33,922 bases of DNA from Verticiella sediminum (GCF_007558815.1 NZ_VLTJ01000021.1:1-33922), one strand, 5' to 3'. Positions 26,310 through 33,713 are shown, counted from the stretch's first letter. Notes: a model not told the origin generated them from the sequence alone. Program-made: numbers and translations.

Positions 26310-27236
26310 GTGCCAAACTGCTCGCCCGACGACATGCTGCTGTTCGCCAAGGCTGCCCAGTTGCGCAGCATCAGCGCGGCCGCGCGCATGCTGGACAAAC
26401 CGAAGTCGACGGTCAGCCGCGCGATCATGCGGCTCGAGAACGCGCTGGGCGCCCGGCTGATGGACAGATCGTCCCGGAACGTGGCCCTGACCGACGCGGG
26501 CAGGGTCTTTCTGCAGCATTGCCACCGCGTCTCGCAGGAGGTGACGGCAGGCGTGGCGGCGGTCGGCGAACTGCAGGGCAACGTCAGGGGGCGCCTGCGC
26601 GTCGCCGTGCCGACTACGTTCGGCCTGGCGCTGCTCTCCTCCCTGGTTGCGCCGTTCCTGCTGACCTATCGCGACCTGACGCTCGAGCTGCGGCTGACCG
26701 ACCGGTCCCAGGAACAGATCGAAGAGCGTTTCGACGTGACGGTCCGCGCGGGCCCGCTGCCGCCCTCCTCGCTCATCGCACGGGAACTGGGCACCAATCG
26801 GTACGGCGTCTATGCCAGCCCGGCGTACCTGGCTGCGCATCCGCCCATCCTCGAACCGCAGGATCTCGCGATCCACCGCGTCGTCGACAGTTTTTCGGGC
26901 GCCGAAGCCGGATGGTGGGGATTCAGGAACAAGGAAGGCGACACGCGCGTCCAGGTGCAACCTCGGGCCGACATCAACGACGCCTTGATGCGTCGCGAGG
27001 CCGCCGTCCAGGGCGTGGGGCCGGCGATCGTGCCGACCTGGATCGCGACCGAGGCGGTGCGGGCGGGACGCCTGCGCCCGGTCCTGCCGGATTGGGTCAG
27101 CACACGTACCTTGACCATCTTCGCGCTCTGGTCCGGACGCGAACACATGCCGCCGCGGCTGCGGGTGTTCATCGACTATCTGGTCGACGCCGTGCCGCGG
27201 CAATTCGCCAACGACCCGCCGCTGCCCCCCGCCTGA
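26310..27236 (+). CDS. LysR-family transcriptional regulator
   Basis: 308 residues from a GTG at 26310 (an ATG at 26334 is an alternative, 300 residues). The winged HTH spans about residues 8-66: DMLLFAKAAQLRSISAAARML, PKSTVSRAIMRLENALGARLMDR. The effector domain follows (GRLRVAVPTTFGLALLSSLVAPFL, then LIARELGTNRYGVYASPAYL), of the 'CrgA/DsdC-like' LTTR type that opens with a pair of strands and a periplasmic-binding-protein-like fold. It faces the acyl-CoA dehydrogenase and is convergent with the Bug receptor gene (79 nt apart, with a small GC hairpin at 27254-27270). It is the obvious candidate regulator of the CoA cluster, though the operator does not show the classical T-N11-A. Confidence 0.92.
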   Translation: MPNCSPDDMLLFAKAAQLRSISAAARMLDKPKSTVSRAIMRLENALGARLMDRSSRNVALTDAGRVFLQHCHRVSQEVTAGVAAVGELQGNVRGRLRVAVPTTFGLALLSSLVAPFLLTYRDLTLELRLTDRSQEQIEERFDVTVRAGPLPPSSLIARELGTNRYGVYASPAYLAAHPPILEPQDLAIHRVVDSFSGAEAGWWGFRNKEGDTRVQVQPRADINDALMRREAAVQGVGPAIVPTWIATEAVRAGRLRPVLPDWVSTRTLTIFALWSGREHMPPRLRVFIDYLVDAVPRQFANDPPLPPA

Positions 27237-27315
27237 GGCCAGGCCTCCCCCGGCGCCGGCAAGTCCGGCGTCCGAAGCGGGCCGGTCTCGGACGCTGCCG
27301 ACCGATCCCGCGTGA

Positions 27316-28290
27316 TCAGAGTTCGATCCTGGCCGACTGGATGATCCGGCGCGAGGTATCGACCTCCTCCTTCAGGAAGCTGCGGAACGCTTCGGGCGTG
27401 GAACCCAACGGTTCGAAACCCGGTATCTGTTCCATGATGCCTGGCGTCTTGACCGCTTTGACGAATTCAGCGCTCAAGCCATCCACGATCGGCTTGGGGG
27501 TCGCGCCAGGCGCCATATAACCGATCCACGAAGAGAACGCGTACTCGGGATAGAACTCGGCGATCGCCGGCACGTCGGGCGCCTGGCTCTGTCGCTTCTC
27601 GGTCGTCACGGCCAGCAGCTTCATACGCTTGTCCCGCGCGGCCTCGAGCGCGGTCACCAGCGATGCGAACAGCACCAGCACCCTGCCGCTGTACAGATCG
27701 GGCATCAACGCCGAAATCCCCTGATACGGGACGTGCAGCATGTCGATGCCGGCGACGGACTTGAGGTATTCGCCGCACAGATGGTTGGTGGTGCCGATCC
27801 CGGCCGAACCGAAAGTCACGACGCCCGGATTCTGCTTGGCGTACTCGATGAACTCCTCGAACGTGTTCGCCGGCACGGCGGGATGCACCAGCAGTGTGTG
27901 CGCGGTGCTGTGCGTCAGACTGACCGGCGCAATGTCGGCGTCGAGCCGGTAATTGAGCTTGCCTTCGTACAGCGTCTCGTTGAAGGCCAAGTTGTTGGTC
28001 GCGAGCGCGAGGGTCCGGCCGTCCGGGGCGGCGCGCACCAGGGCATCCGTGCCGATGCGCGTGCCTCCCCCGGGGCGGTTCTCCACGATGATGTTCAGGC
28101 CGGTGTTCTCCTGGACCTGACGCATGATGACACGCGTGGACGTGTCCGTGGAGCCGCCGGCCGTGAACGGCACGATCACGGTGATCGGCCCCTGCGGCAG
28201 CGACGTCGCCGCGGCCCAGGCCGGCCGTACCCCGACCATCGGCGAGGCGCAAGCCAGCCCCGCTGCCCGCAAGAAAGTCCTGCGCTGCAT
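27316..28290 (-). CDS. Bug/TctC-family periplasmic substrate-binding receptor
   Basis: 324 residues. The start at 28290 (MQRRTFLRAAG) is preferred: AAGGAG sits 9 nt upstream, whereas an ATG at 28296 is only 3 nt away. The signal sequence RRTFLRAAGLACASP, cleaved near AWAA (~26), is followed by the Bug pattern PITVIVPFTAGGSTDTSTRV, NIIVENRPGGG and 'FGSAGIGTTNHLCGEYL', with ligand-binding loops. Bug proteins capture carboxylates and amino acids and are greatly expanded in Bordetella and relatives. No TctA/TctB is encoded nearby. It ends the leftward ECH-lactonase-receptor run, so it probably binds the pathway's acidic substrate. Confidence 0.93.
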   Translation of the reverse strand: MQRRTFLRAAGLACASPMVGVRPAWAAATSLPQGPITVIVPFTAGGSTDTSTRVIMRQVQENTGLNIIVENRPGGGTRIGTDALVRAAPDGRTLALATNNLAFNETLYEGKLNYRLDADIAPVSLTHSTAHTLLVHPAVPANTFEEFIEYAKQNPGVVTFGSAGIGTTNHLCGEYLKSVAGIDMLHVPYQGISALMPDLYSGRVLVLFASLVTALEAARDKRMKLLAVTTEKRQSQAPDVPAIAEFYPEYAFSSWIGYMAPGATPKPIVDGLSAEFVKAVKTPGIMEQIPGFEPLGSTPEAFRSFLKEEVDTSRRIIQSARIEL

Positions 28291-28330
28291 ATACATTATC
28301 TCCTTGTGATGATTGTTCGCCGGCGCTGGC

Positions 28331-29194
28331 TCAACGGCCCAGGCCCGCGCGCTTCAGATCCGCTTTCAGCACCGTGTGGGTATCGGCCAGCGTGATGTAG
28401 AGACTGCGCTCATCCGGTCCACCCAGCACAACGTTGGTGACCAGGTTGCCCTCCGGGCTGCACACCTCCAGGGCCGGCCGGCCGCGCTCGTCGAACACCC
28501 ACACCGACCCCATGCCGGCATGCGCGACGTACAGGCGGTTGTGCGCATCCAGGGTGAGCCCGTCAGGCCCGACGCCGCCGGAAAGCTGGATCCAGGCGCC
28601 GACCCGGCCGACCCCACCGGCGCGCCGCAGCGGAACTCGCCAGACGGCGTTGGCGCGCGTGACGGCGAGATACAGGAAGCGGTCGTCCGGCGTGACCACC
28701 AGGCCATTCGGGCTGGGCACGGCGTCGAGCAGAAGTTCGAGCCTGCCATCCGCTCGCAGCACCCACAGCCTGCCGTCGGGCCGGCGCAGGTCGCTCTCGC
28801 CCTGGTCCGTGAAGAAGAGATCGCCGGCACGGTTGAAACACAGATCGTTCAGGCCGCGAAAGGGTTCGTACTGGCCCCTGGCCAGCACGGTGTCCAGACG
28901 GCCCGAGGCCGGGTCCAGCTTCAACAGGCCCTGCCGATGGTCGGCGATGAAGAGCCGGCCCTGCTGGTCCAGCTTCAGGCCGTTGGGCTCGCCGTCGTAC
29001 TCGAGCACGAGCTCGACCACGCGCTGGGGCGTGATCCTGAAGATCTGCCCGTGCGGCACGTTGACGACATACAGGTTGCCATCGGCGTCGAACACCGGGC
29101 CTTCCAGGATGCCTTCCCGGCGGCCGGCTTTCCAGAGTTCGGCGGGAATGCGCGCATACACCTCGGCGGTGACGGCTGGCGGTGCGATGAACAT
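28331..29194 (-). CDS. SMP-30/gluconolactonase-family lactonase
   Basis: 287 residues forming a six-bladed beta-propeller pattern. Candidate metal ligands: Glu in REGILEGPVFDADGNLYVVN (near residue 31), Asn in SPNGLVVTPDDRFLYLA, and Asp in GPDGLTLDAHNRLYVAH. Other repeats: GEPNGLKLDQQGRLFIADH and GLNDLCFNRAGDLFFTDQ. Family members hydrolyse lactones with a divalent metal. It lies 15 nt after the ECH gene and 40 nt before the Bug receptor gene, so it is translated from the same message. The likely role is opening a lactone in the acid pathway; substrate unknown. Confidence 0.92.
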   Translation of the reverse strand: MFIAPPAVTAEVYARIPAELWKAGRREGILEGPVFDADGNLYVVNVPHGQIFRITPQRVVELVLEYDGEPNGLKLDQQGRLFIADHRQGLLKLDPASGRLDTVLARGQYEPFRGLNDLCFNRAGDLFFTDQGESDLRRPDGRLWVLRADGRLELLLDAVPSPNGLVVTPDDRFLYLAVTRANAVWRVPLRRAGGVGRVGAWIQLSGGVGPDGLTLDAHNRLYVAHAGMGSVWVFDERGRPALEVCSPEGNLVTNVVLGGPDERSLYITLADTHTVLKADLKRAGLGR

Positions 29195-29209
29195 GTCGGC
29201 TCCTCGCTC

Positions 29210-30001
29210 TCAGGACGCGAAGTCGGCCGAGCGCTTCTGCGCGAAGGAGCGCGCGCCCTCGATGGAGTCCGCGGTCTGCGACGACATCATCCCGCCCGTG
29301 ACGTTCGCCCAGACGCGGCGCGCCTCGTTCATCGGCAGCTCGAACACACCCATTTCATAGGCGCGCTTGATGCCCGTCACGACGGTGGGAGAATTCCCGG
29401 AGATCTTCTCGGCGAGAGCCCAGGCGGTCGGCATCAATTGCTCGGGCGCAACGACCCGGCTGACCAGGCCCGCCTGAAGCGCCTGGGCCGCATCGATCGG
29501 CTCGCCGCTCAGCGTCATGTCCATCACCGTAGCGTGCGCCACCCCGACCCGCGCCAGCTCGTAGGGCACCCGGGTGCCCCGCCCGCGCGTGACCTGGGGA
29601 TTGCCGAAGCGCGAGCGATCGCTCGCGATGCGGATGTCGCTGGTCAGCGCGAGCAACAGCCCGGCAGCCAGGCAATAGCCGTCGACGGCGGCAATGACCG
29701 GCTTGCCCAGCACGTACTCGCCAGGATAGCCATAGGCTCCCTCCAGCTCATAGGCGGGGCGCTCGCCCTTGGCGTTGAGCCTGGCCGTCTCCTTCAGGTC
29801 GCGCCCCGTGGTGAAGGCGCGCCCGCCGGCGCCGGTGATGATCGCCACGCGCAGCTCGGGGTCGTCGCGAAACTGCTGCCAGAAGAGATTGAGCTGCGCG
29901 CGCAACGCCGCATCCAGCGCGTTGAGCGCATGCGGCCTGTTCATCGTGGCGCAGACGACGCTGCCACGCCGCTCCTGAATGAGTACGGGTTCTTCGCTCA
30001 T
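29210..30001 (-). CDS. Enoyl-CoA hydratase/isomerase-family protein
   Basis: 263 residues with the crotonase fold: VCATMNRPHALNALDAALRAQL, the first oxyanion segment GGRAFTTGRDLKE, and the second AAVDGYCLAAGLLLALTSD. The next region reads FGNPQVTRGRGTRVPYELARVG; in hydratases this is FGLPEvtlGilPgaGGtqrL with catalytic Glu, but here the Glu position is Gln and the loop is shortened. The second Glu region is SGEPIDAAQA. So it is probably not a standard hydratase; isomerase, dehalogenase or thioesterase-like members of the fold are alternatives. ATG at 30001 with an AGGAG upstream (complement of CTCCT at 30009-30013). The operator copy 2 lies 148-178 nt upstream. Confidence 0.9.
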   Translation of the reverse strand: MSEEPVLIQERRGSVVCATMNRPHALNALDAALRAQLNLFWQQFRDDPELRVAIITGAGGRAFTTGRDLKETARLNAKGERPAYELEGAYGYPGEYVLGKPVIAAVDGYCLAAGLLLALTSDIRIASDRSRFGNPQVTRGRGTRVPYELARVGVAHATVMDMTLSGEPIDAAQALQAGLVSRVVAPEQLMPTAWALAEKISGNSPTVVTGIKRAYEMGVFELPMNEARRVWANVTGGMMSSQTADSIEGARSFAQKRSADFAS

Positions 30002-30148
30002 GATTTTCTCCTCCGTGATGGCCTGTGGACGAATGGCCGTGTTCGGCGATTCCCGGTCGAATGCTTAAAATGACCCGACAAATCCCCTTCGATCGCACCG
30101 ACGGGTACATCGAGCGTGGTGAGAATTCTAGAAGTGGGATACGGGGCC

Positions 30149-30179
30149 GCCTAGCTACGTTGCCGGAACCTGTTGTTCC
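30149..30179 (-). promoter_or_regulatory. Composite operator copy 2 (GCCTAG-N9-CGGAAC-N5-GTTCC)
   Basis: GCCTAG (30149-30154), 9 nt, CGGAAC (30164-30169), CTGTT, GTTCC (30175-30179), followed by G so the palindrome is CGGAAC-N5-GTTCCG. It is upstream of the ECH-lactonase-Bug unit and lies in the 3' end of the truncated binding-protein relic. Confidence 0.7.
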
Positions 30180-30406
30180 GATCGTGCAACGATGAGAACG
30201 GCCCCTTCGGCCACCAGATACGGCAGCCGGGCATAGCTCGCGCCAGGCACTGCGATCGTCAGCGTCGCTCTGGGCCTGGCCTGCTCGGTCATCCGCTGCG
30301 CCAGCGCGACATCGGCGGTGCCCATCGACAGCGCGAGGCCGAGCAGGGCTGCCCTGCCGATACGCGTTCCCGAACGGGCCCAATCGAGTCTCGAAATCGT
30401 TGACAT
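30155..30406 (-). pseudogene. Truncated substrate-binding protein relic
   Basis: An 83-codon frame opening with basic residues, then a signal peptide (IGRAALLGLALSMGTADVALA) and TLTIAVPGASYARLPYLVAEGA, which resembles the first strand and helix of NMT1-type binding proteins. Homology-like sequence ends near residue 68 and the frame runs on 15 residues into what looks like the promoter region of the next unit (operator copy 2). A full receptor would need about 250 more residues, so this is most likely a 3'-truncated remnant, 53 nt after the CoA-transferase stop. Confidence 0.55.
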
Positions 30407-30459
30407 GGCGCCTCCTCCCGTCTTGCCTGCCGCCGCTGCTGCTGTTTTTTTTCGGCGGC

Positions 30460-31719
30460 TCAGGCTTGTTGAACACTGGGTGTCCCATCGACCACGCCGT
30501 CCCGCTGCAACGCCTCGAGGCGTTCGCTACCGAGGCCGAGCACCTCCTGCAGGATCTGCCTGGTGTGCTCGCCGTAGCGGGGCGGCGCCGCATACGTCGA
30601 CACCGGCGCATTCCGGAAATGGAAGGGCGTCGCGACCATGCGCAGCGCCTTGCCGCTGCGGTGGGTCGTCTCGACCAGCGTGCCGCGCTGCCTGACCTGC
30701 TCATTCTGGAAAACCTGGGCAAGGTCGTTGACCTGCCCCGCGGCGATCCCGCCGGCGACGAGGCGCTCCAGCCACTCCTTGGCGCTGGCCGTCGCGAACA
30801 CCTCGTTCAGCACCTGCACCATGGCCTCCCGATTGGATGCCCTGGCCTGATTGACCGAGAACCTCGGGTCGATGGCGAGATCCGGCCGCTCGATGACCTC
30901 GCAGAACCGCCGGTACTGCTGGTCGTTGCCGACCGTGATGACGATGTTGCCCTCCTTGCACGGGAACATGCCCGCCGGCACCCCACCCCCGCCGGCCATG
31001 TTGCCCCGGCGCACCGGCAATTGGCCCGACATGAGGTAATGCGCGGCGTGGTGCGAGGTGAGCGCGACGCACGACTCCAGCAGGCTGATGTCGATGTGCT
31101 CGCCGCTGCCGCCGTTGGCGTCGCGCCGGTACAGCGCGCTCAGCACCGCCACCTCCGCATACAGGCTGGTGACGACATCGACCATGCTGAACCCGACGCG
31201 CATCGGCCCCGCGCCGGGCGCGCCATCGGGGTGCCCGATGCTGTGCATCAGACCGCCCTCCGCCTGGAAGATCGCGTCGTAGCCCGGACGATGCCGGTTC
31301 GGCCCCGTCTGCCCGTAGCCGGTCACGGAGCAATAGATCAAGCGCGGGTTGATCGCGCGCAGGCTCTCGTAGTCCAGCCCGTATTTCTCGAGCGTGCCGA
31401 CCTTGTAGTTCTCGATGAGCACATCGGAACGTTCGGCCAACCGGCGCAGCAGCTCCTGACCCTCCGGGCGTGTGAAGTCGACGGCCATCGCCTTCTTGTT
31501 CCGGTTGGCGGCGATGTAGATCGCCGACTCCAGGTCGATACGCTCGGCATCCGGGTCGAAGAACGGCGGCCCGTAGAAGCGCGATTCGTCGCCGACGCCC
31601 GGGCGCTCGACCTTGATCACTTCCGCGCCCAGATCGCCCAGCATCTGCCCGATCAGGGGGCCTGCGAGGACCCGGCTCATGTCGAGCACGCGGATCCCCT
31701 TCAATTGTCGGTCCGACAT
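30460..31719 (-). CDS. Class III CoA-transferase (CaiB/BaiF family)
   Basis: 419 residues. Start ATG at 31719 is chosen because GAGGAGG lies 4 nt upstream; the frame extends 12 codons further without a site. It opens LKGIRVLDMSRVLAGPLIGQMLGDLGAEVIKVE, the family hallmark, with 'FTRPEGQELLRRLAERSDVLIENYKVGTLEK' and INPRLIYCSVTGYGQTG next. The catalytic Asp is probably in RVGFSMVDVVTSLYA. It moves CoA between acids to start CoA-dependent breakdown. It is the first complete gene of the leftward CoA cluster; the acyl-CoA dehydrogenase and ECH-family protein could act after it. Operator copy 3 is 245-275 nt upstream. Confidence 0.94.
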   Translation of the reverse strand: MSDRQLKGIRVLDMSRVLAGPLIGQMLGDLGAEVIKVERPGVGDESRFYGPPFFDPDAERIDLESAIYIAANRNKKAMAVDFTRPEGQELLRRLAERSDVLIENYKVGTLEKYGLDYESLRAINPRLIYCSVTGYGQTGPNRHRPGYDAIFQAEGGLMHSIGHPDGAPGAGPMRVGFSMVDVVTSLYAEVAVLSALYRRDANGGSGEHIDISLLESCVALTSHHAAHYLMSGQLPVRRGNMAGGGGVPAGMFPCKEGNIVITVGNDQQYRRFCEVIERPDLAIDPRFSVNQARASNREAMVQVLNEVFATASAKEWLERLVAGGIAAGQVNDLAQVFQNEQVRQRGTLVETTHRSGKALRMVATPFHFRNAPVSTYAAPPRYGEHTRQILQEVLGLGSERLEALQRDGVVDGTPSVQQA

Positions 31720-31755
31720 CCCACCTCCTCGTCGCTCGGTGGCGCAAAACAGCAT

Positions 31756-31913
31756 TCAATACGGGGCGTAGTCGGTGAAATCGATGCTGCCGGCCCGACG
31801 ACGCGGATTTCGTCGTCGATGCGCAGCGCCGACAGGGCATGGCCCATCGCTTCGTGGATCTCGGCGCAAGGCTCCAGGTTGCAGGCCGGCCGGTTGCTGC
31901 GTTCCCTTGACAC
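31756..31913 (-). pseudogene. Unidentified coding fragment with a frame break
   Basis: Between operator copy 3 and the CoA-transferase gene, one frame reads NLEPCAEIHEAMGHALSAL and on to RIDDEIRVVGP, and a frame shifted by one base continues GSIDFTDYAPY then a stop. Together they look like the C-terminal end of a protein interrupted by a single-base change near 31785-31800. I do not recognise the family. Its place right behind the operator suggests it was the first gene of the unit before decay. Confidence 0.25.
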
Positions 31914-31963
31914 TACGCGCCACGGATCCGCTCAGCGCCATTCTGGAGTGGGCTGGTTGCAGT

Positions 31964-31994
31964 GCCTAGCGCAATCGTCGGAACACATCGTTCC
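31964..31994 (-). promoter_or_regulatory. Composite operator copy 3 (GCCTAG-N9-CGGAAC-N5-GTTCC)
   Basis: GCCTAG (31964-31969), 9 nt, CGGAAC (31979-31984), ACATC, GTTCC (31990-31994), followed by G. The spacing is identical to copies 1 and 2. It lies upstream of the decayed fragment and the CoA-transferase gene, at the border with the phage remnant. Confidence 0.7.
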
Positions 31995-32014
31995 GTCTTC
32001 GCAACGGGGATCAG

Positions 32015-32210
32015 CCGGGTCCAGCCTCGCCCGAACGTCGGCCATGTGGTGAGCTTGGTGTAGAACGCCAGCCGCTCGGCGTTGAACCGCATGAGCACAT
32101 CGGTCGAGGTCATGGCTTGGATCGCAGCGAGCGTCACCGGCCCGACCGCGCCATCGTCTGCCACCCCCAACGGCGCGCTGCAGCATGCGCACGGCGTTCC
32201 CGATGCCGTG
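32015..32210 (-). pseudogene. Phage endolysin (GH108-type) remnant, frameshifted
   Basis: One frame reads GIGNAVRMLQRA and the next, shifted at about 32170, reads GVADDGAVGPVTLAAIQAM then RFNAERLAFYTKLTTWPTF and GRGW. This is the peptidoglycan-binding C-terminus of phage N-acetylmuramidases of the glycoside hydrolase 108 type (pattern 'DGivGp.TLaA ... fn.eRl.fY..l..w..FgrGW'). The catalytic N-terminus (the HEGGY region) is not present, and the frames are broken, so it is a remnant and cannot be active. It marks an old prophage at this locus. Confidence 0.7.
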
Positions 32211-32306
32211 GGATGAACGGCGTGCCGACGTCGCCATCCACCCGCTCGGCCCGAACGTCGAGCGCGACCACGGATAGGGGTCGCACGAGCCCGCACGACG
32301 CCGGCG

Positions 32307-32471
32307 TCACGGCCGCCCTTCAGCGGCAGAATCTCGATGGACTGCACGTTCGGTAGCGGCTTGCCATGCGGCCTGCCAGTCCTCGGCTTCGATGAACTCG
32401 GAGGACAGCACGCGCAGCAGCACAGCGCGCCCGTCGATCTCGGCGAGGGCGTAGCGGTTCAGTTCGGACAT
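32307..32471 (-). CDS. Small phage-like hypothetical protein
   Basis: 54 residues starting SELNRYALAEIDGRAVLLRV and ending in a short basic tail. I cannot name the family, but short proteins opening with 'NRYALae.dG.V...' occur in phage lysis/tail regions, and it lies directly upstream of the endolysin remnant in the same direction. The sequence before the ATG has no clear ribosome site. It could be a decayed fragment rather than a working gene. Confidence 0.3.
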   Translation of the reverse strand: MSELNRYALAEIDGRAVLLRVLSSEFIEAEDWQAAWQAATERAVHRDSAAEGRP

Positions 32472-32521
32472 AGCGGCCCCAGAAGCGACAACGTCCCAGC
32501 TCCTCTGAGCTCGGGGCGGCA

Positions 32522-32746
32522 ATGAATCTTGTGTATTCGTGTGTATTGTGTATAATTACACACACGAACAGCGCAGACATCATCAAACGGCTCAAGGCCG
32601 ACGGCTGGTATCGGCTGAACACAGTAGGTTCGCATCACCAGTTCAAGCACCCGACCAAGCCCGGCAAAGTCACGGTGCCGCACCCGAAGAAGGATCTCCC
32701 CGAACCAACACTGCGCAGCATCATGAAACAAGCCGGCCTGAAGTGA
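32522..32746 (+). CDS. hicA: HicA-type mRNA interferase toxin (start codon questionable)
   Basis: The HicA domain reads SADIIKRLKADGWYRLNTVG, then the signature GSHHQFKHPTKPGKVTVPHPKKD, which has the catalytic His in a double-stranded-RNA-binding-like fold, and ends LRSIMKQAGLK. It cleaves mRNA when free of HicB. The normal start should be ATG at 32564 (family proteins open MNSADxI), but the codon there is ACG. The upstream ATG at 32522 would add 14 odd residues and lies before the -10 box of the promoter, so a transcript from that promoter could not carry it. The toxin may therefore be poorly expressed or use a non-standard start. The hicB gene follows 26 nt on. Confidence 0.75.
   Translation: MNLVYSCVLCIITHTNSADIIKRLKADGWYRLNTVGSHHQFKHPTKPGKVTVPHPKKDLPEPTLRSIMKQAGLK
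32529..32562 (+). promoter_or_regulatory. hicAB promoter with overlapping operator palindrome
   Basis: TTGTGT (32529-32534), 16-bp spacer, TATAAT (32551-32556, perfect -10). The palindrome TGTGTA-TAAT-TACACA (32547-32562) covers the -10 box. HicB antitoxins of the ribbon-helix-helix type repress their own promoter, so this is the likely HicB operator. Confidence 0.6.
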
Positions 32747-32772
32747 GCGGGCCGGCCGAACAGGAGAAAGAA

Positions 32773-33162
32773 ATGCTCTACCCGATCTACGTTCACAAGG
32801 AAGACGGCAGCGCCTACGGCGCTATCTTCCCGGATATCCCCGGCTGCCATGCAGCTGCCGATGACGCTCAAGCCCTACCGGCCGCTGCGCAGGAGGCGGT
32901 CGAGGCACACTTTGGTGCAGACGATGATCCGATTCCGTCGCCCAGCAGCCCCGACGCCTGGGTCGATGATCCGGAGTACCGCGGCGGGTTCTGGATGATG
33001 GTCGATATCGACCTGTCCCGGGTGCGCTCACGGGCCGTGCGGCTCAACATCAGCCTGCCCGAGAATCTCGTGCAGCGCATCGACACTGCAGCGCGCCAGC
33101 GAGGGCAAAGCCGCTCGGCCTTCCTCGCCATGGCTGCCGAGCACGAGATGAGCGACGCATGA
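32773..33162 (+). CDS. hicB: HicB-type antitoxin
   Basis: 129 residues. The N-terminal partially degraded RNase-H-like domain (MLYPIYVHKEDGSAYGAIFPDIPGC) is typical of HicB and neutralises HicA. The C-terminal ribbon-helix-helix (RAVRLNISLPENLVQRIDTAARQRGQS, then RSAFLAMAAEHEM) binds the operator at 32547-32562. The ATG has AGGAG 7 nt upstream. It appears intact, so antitoxin function is likely even if the toxin is damaged. Confidence 0.9.
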   Translation: MLYPIYVHKEDGSAYGAIFPDIPGCHAAADDAQALPAAAQEAVEAHFGADDDPIPSPSSPDAWVDDPEYRGGFWMMVDIDLSRVRSRAVRLNISLPENLVQRIDTAARQRGQSRSAFLAMAAEHEMSDA

Positions 33163-33225
33163 ACTCATGCTGGCCACATCCCGTGTAACGTTCCTTAGGT
33201 CTTCTGCCGGGGAAACCTGAACGTC

Positions 33226-33357
33226 ATGAGCCAGAGCTTAAATCGCGCCCCTATCCTGTTCACAAGTTACGAGGAAATCAGAGCGCGACCCGCCTATAAG
33301 CCGAAGCTCGAAGTCGCCAAAGAACGACTTCTGGAGCTAAGCGCGTACGCAGCCTAA
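33226..33357 (+). CDS. Hypothetical small protein (43 residues)
   Basis: ATG at 33226, TAA at 33355-33357. It opens SQSLNRAPILFTSYEEIRAR and ends YAA. No family recognised; composition (many Arg/Lys/Glu) would fit a short helical DNA-associated or phage protein. It is 63 nt after hicB and 2 nt before the next start, so co-transcription is likely. It may also be a fragment. Confidence 0.35.
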   Translation: MSQSLNRAPILFTSYEEIRARPAYKPKLEVAKERLLELSAYAA

Positions 33358-33359
33358 AG

Positions 33360-33713
33360 TTGCGTACATCCGTAGAGGAGCTGCAGAACAAAGCGGGCGA
33401 ATACCTCAGCGATTTTCAGATCATGATGCAAAAGGTCAACCGCTACTACAAAAGGCTCCAAGAAATCAGATCCGCATTTCGCCATAGCGGCGAAGCTTGG
33501 GACCGACGCTTTGAAGACATGGCTCGGCGAGATAGCGTAGTGCGTCCTCGTGCTCAGTTGTCTCAAGCCCAGCGCGACATGATGCGGCCCGGGGCCGCTC
33601 GCGAGCTGTTCGATGAGATCATGAAGATGGAATTGATGGACGGGGTAACCCACGAATCGATGAAAAAACTTGCTGACCGGCCGAGCGTTTCGACGCCGAC
33701 TTCGCGCTCATGA
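33360..33713 (+). CDS. Hypothetical helical protein, probably frameshifted
   Basis: 117 residues from a TTG start at 33360 (no ATG in frame before residue 22). The N-terminal half is predicted helical (RTSVEELQNKAGEYLSDFQI ... VNRYYKRLQEIRSAF), then a basic stretch and MKMELMDGVTHESMKKLADR. The final nine residues (VSTPTSRS) look non-natural. A different frame picks up with PAERFDADFALMTGELSRF and continues as the next feature, so a one-base change near 33675-33685 probably split one gene in two. No family recognised. Confidence 0.4.
   Translation: MRTSVEELQNKAGEYLSDFQIMMQKVNRYYKRLQEIRSAFRHSGEAWDRRFEDMARRDSVVRPRAQLSQAQRDMMRPGAARELFDEIMKMELMDGVTHESMKKLADRPSVSTPTSRS

Noticed and set aside
28313-30073. 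586-codon + strand frame opposite the lactonase and ECH genes
   Set aside because: No family motifs; the minus-strand genes have full domain signatures.
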